Assembly (NCBI RefSeq): GCF_019104725.1
Contig: NZ_JAHRXF010000043.1
Coordinates: 1 to 54,810 of the forward strand
Origin: Streptomyces corallincola
GTDB lineage: Bacteria; Actinomycetota; Actinomycetes; Streptomycetales; Streptomycetaceae
DNA: 54,810 nt
Reading direction: 5' to 3'
Shown: piece by piece, positions 54,487 to 54,810 of the stretch
Numbering within the stretch: the stretch's first letter is position 1
Layout of the letters: each line of letters starts with the position of its first letter
Translations under genes and position numbers: made by a program
The notes under the pieces: model-generated
Databases searched by the model: none
The model's input: the letters and a program-made list of their open reading frames with translations, nothing else
What the model was told of the DNA's origin: nothing

Positions 54487-54810
54487 GTGACTACCTCCCG
54501 TGAAGAACAGGGTCGCCCTGGTACGGAGGAGGGGGAGCCGTTCGTGCCGAACGTGGGCGAGGCTCCCGAGGGCAAGCCGTCCTTCCAGCCGTACCACCAC
54601 CCGGCAGCCGGCTGGGGCGCCGCCATGAGCGTCAGCAGGTTCCTGCTGCGGGAGCGTGCGGTGGACGGTCCGCGCGCGATCCTGAAGATGAACCACGAGA
54701 ACGGCGGCTTCGACTGTCCCGGCTGCGCCTGGCCGGACGACATGAAGGGGCTGCATCTCGACATCTGCGAGAACGGCATCAAGCACGTCACGTGGGAGAT
54801 GACCGGCAAG
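54487..54810 (+). CDS. FdhF/YdeP-family molybdopterin oxidoreductase, N-terminal part
   Basis: The 108 codons present start with GTG 54487 behind AAGGGTGA and leave the window in frame. The stretch KPSFQPYHHPAAGWGAAMSVSRFLLRERA and GGFDCPGCAWPDDMKGLHLDICENGIKHVTWE is the typical N-terminus of YdeP-type formate dehydrogenase alpha relatives. The CPGCAWPD motif replaces the full 4Fe-4S Cys set in this group, so an iron-sulfur cluster is doubtful. The reaction is unknown in most members. Confidence 0.88.
   Translation, partial: MTTSREEQGRPGTEEGEPFVPNVGEAPEGKPSFQPYHHPAAGWGAAMSVSRFLLRERAVDGPRAILKMNHENGGFDCPGCAWPDDMKGLHLDICENGIKHVTWEMTGK

Overview
The window is a high-GC actinobacterial chromosome segment, almost certainly Streptomyces. 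The GC content is very high, third codon positions are G/C-biased, GTG starts are frequent, many genes overlap by 1-4 bases, and several promoters are leaderless (TANNNT six or seven bases before the start codon). Gene content agrees: ergothioneine, mycelial c-di-GMP, dodecin, F420-type oxidoreductases and BlaI/M56 pairs. From memory, the order lipoprotein / SAM methyltransferase / PAS-GGDEF-EAL protein / LysR / sdhCAB / olsB-olsA matches the S. coelicolor SCO0920-SCO0930 neighbourhood, which makes the GGDEF-EAL gene rmdA. No tRNA, rRNA, transposase or integrase was seen.

Left part (1-17.6 kb): a cut-off secreted Pro-Thr-repeat protein; a two-repeat lipoprotein; a methyltransferase translationally coupled to RmdA; a LysR regulator divergent from a leaderless sdhCAB operon, with a near-ideal LysR operator at about -66; a two-gene acyltransferase (ornithine-lipid type) operon overlapping tail-to-tail with a UvrA2-like ABC ATPase; an MT0933-like small protein; a Clp/Hsp100 ATPase; a HAD hydrolase.

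Middle part (17.6-28 kb): dodecin; the complete ergothioneine operon egtABCD (minus strand, all genes overlapping); a decayed macrodomain-type gene next to a large palindrome; a PemK/MazF-like gene; a flotillin with a small OB-fold protein; and an orphan type I-E-like CRISPR array of 31 good repeats plus decayed repeats at its distal end. No cas gene lies in the window.

Right part (28-54.8 kb): mostly redox or detoxification enzymes, each paired with a regulator and unusually readable operators. These are an esterase and an F420-type oxidoreductase with a MerR-type promoter, FMN reductase + TetR, two paralogous Tet(X)-like FAD monooxygenase + TetR modules, a LacI regulator carrying a TTA (bldA) codon, thioredoxin, a disulfide oxidoreductase, peptide deformylase, and a BlaI/M56 pair. 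At 39.3-42.0 kb a small helical protein and an NB-ARC/TPR protein are divergently encoded and share a VVQ-type motif. This is best read as a Bell-effector / NLR amyloid-signalling cell-death pair and is the most interesting system here. Beside it is a GT-B-like gene broken by one extra base in a homopolymer. The end holds a VOC protein, a cardiolipin-synthase-like PLD, stress membrane proteins, an acyl-CoA-dehydrogenase-like/SDR pair, a cold-shock protein and the start of an FdhF/YdeP-type molybdopterin oxidoreductase cut by the window end.

Three decayed genes (macrodomain, YrdB-like, GT-B-like) and the orphan CRISPR array suggest an accessory, evolving region on a core Streptomyces backbone.
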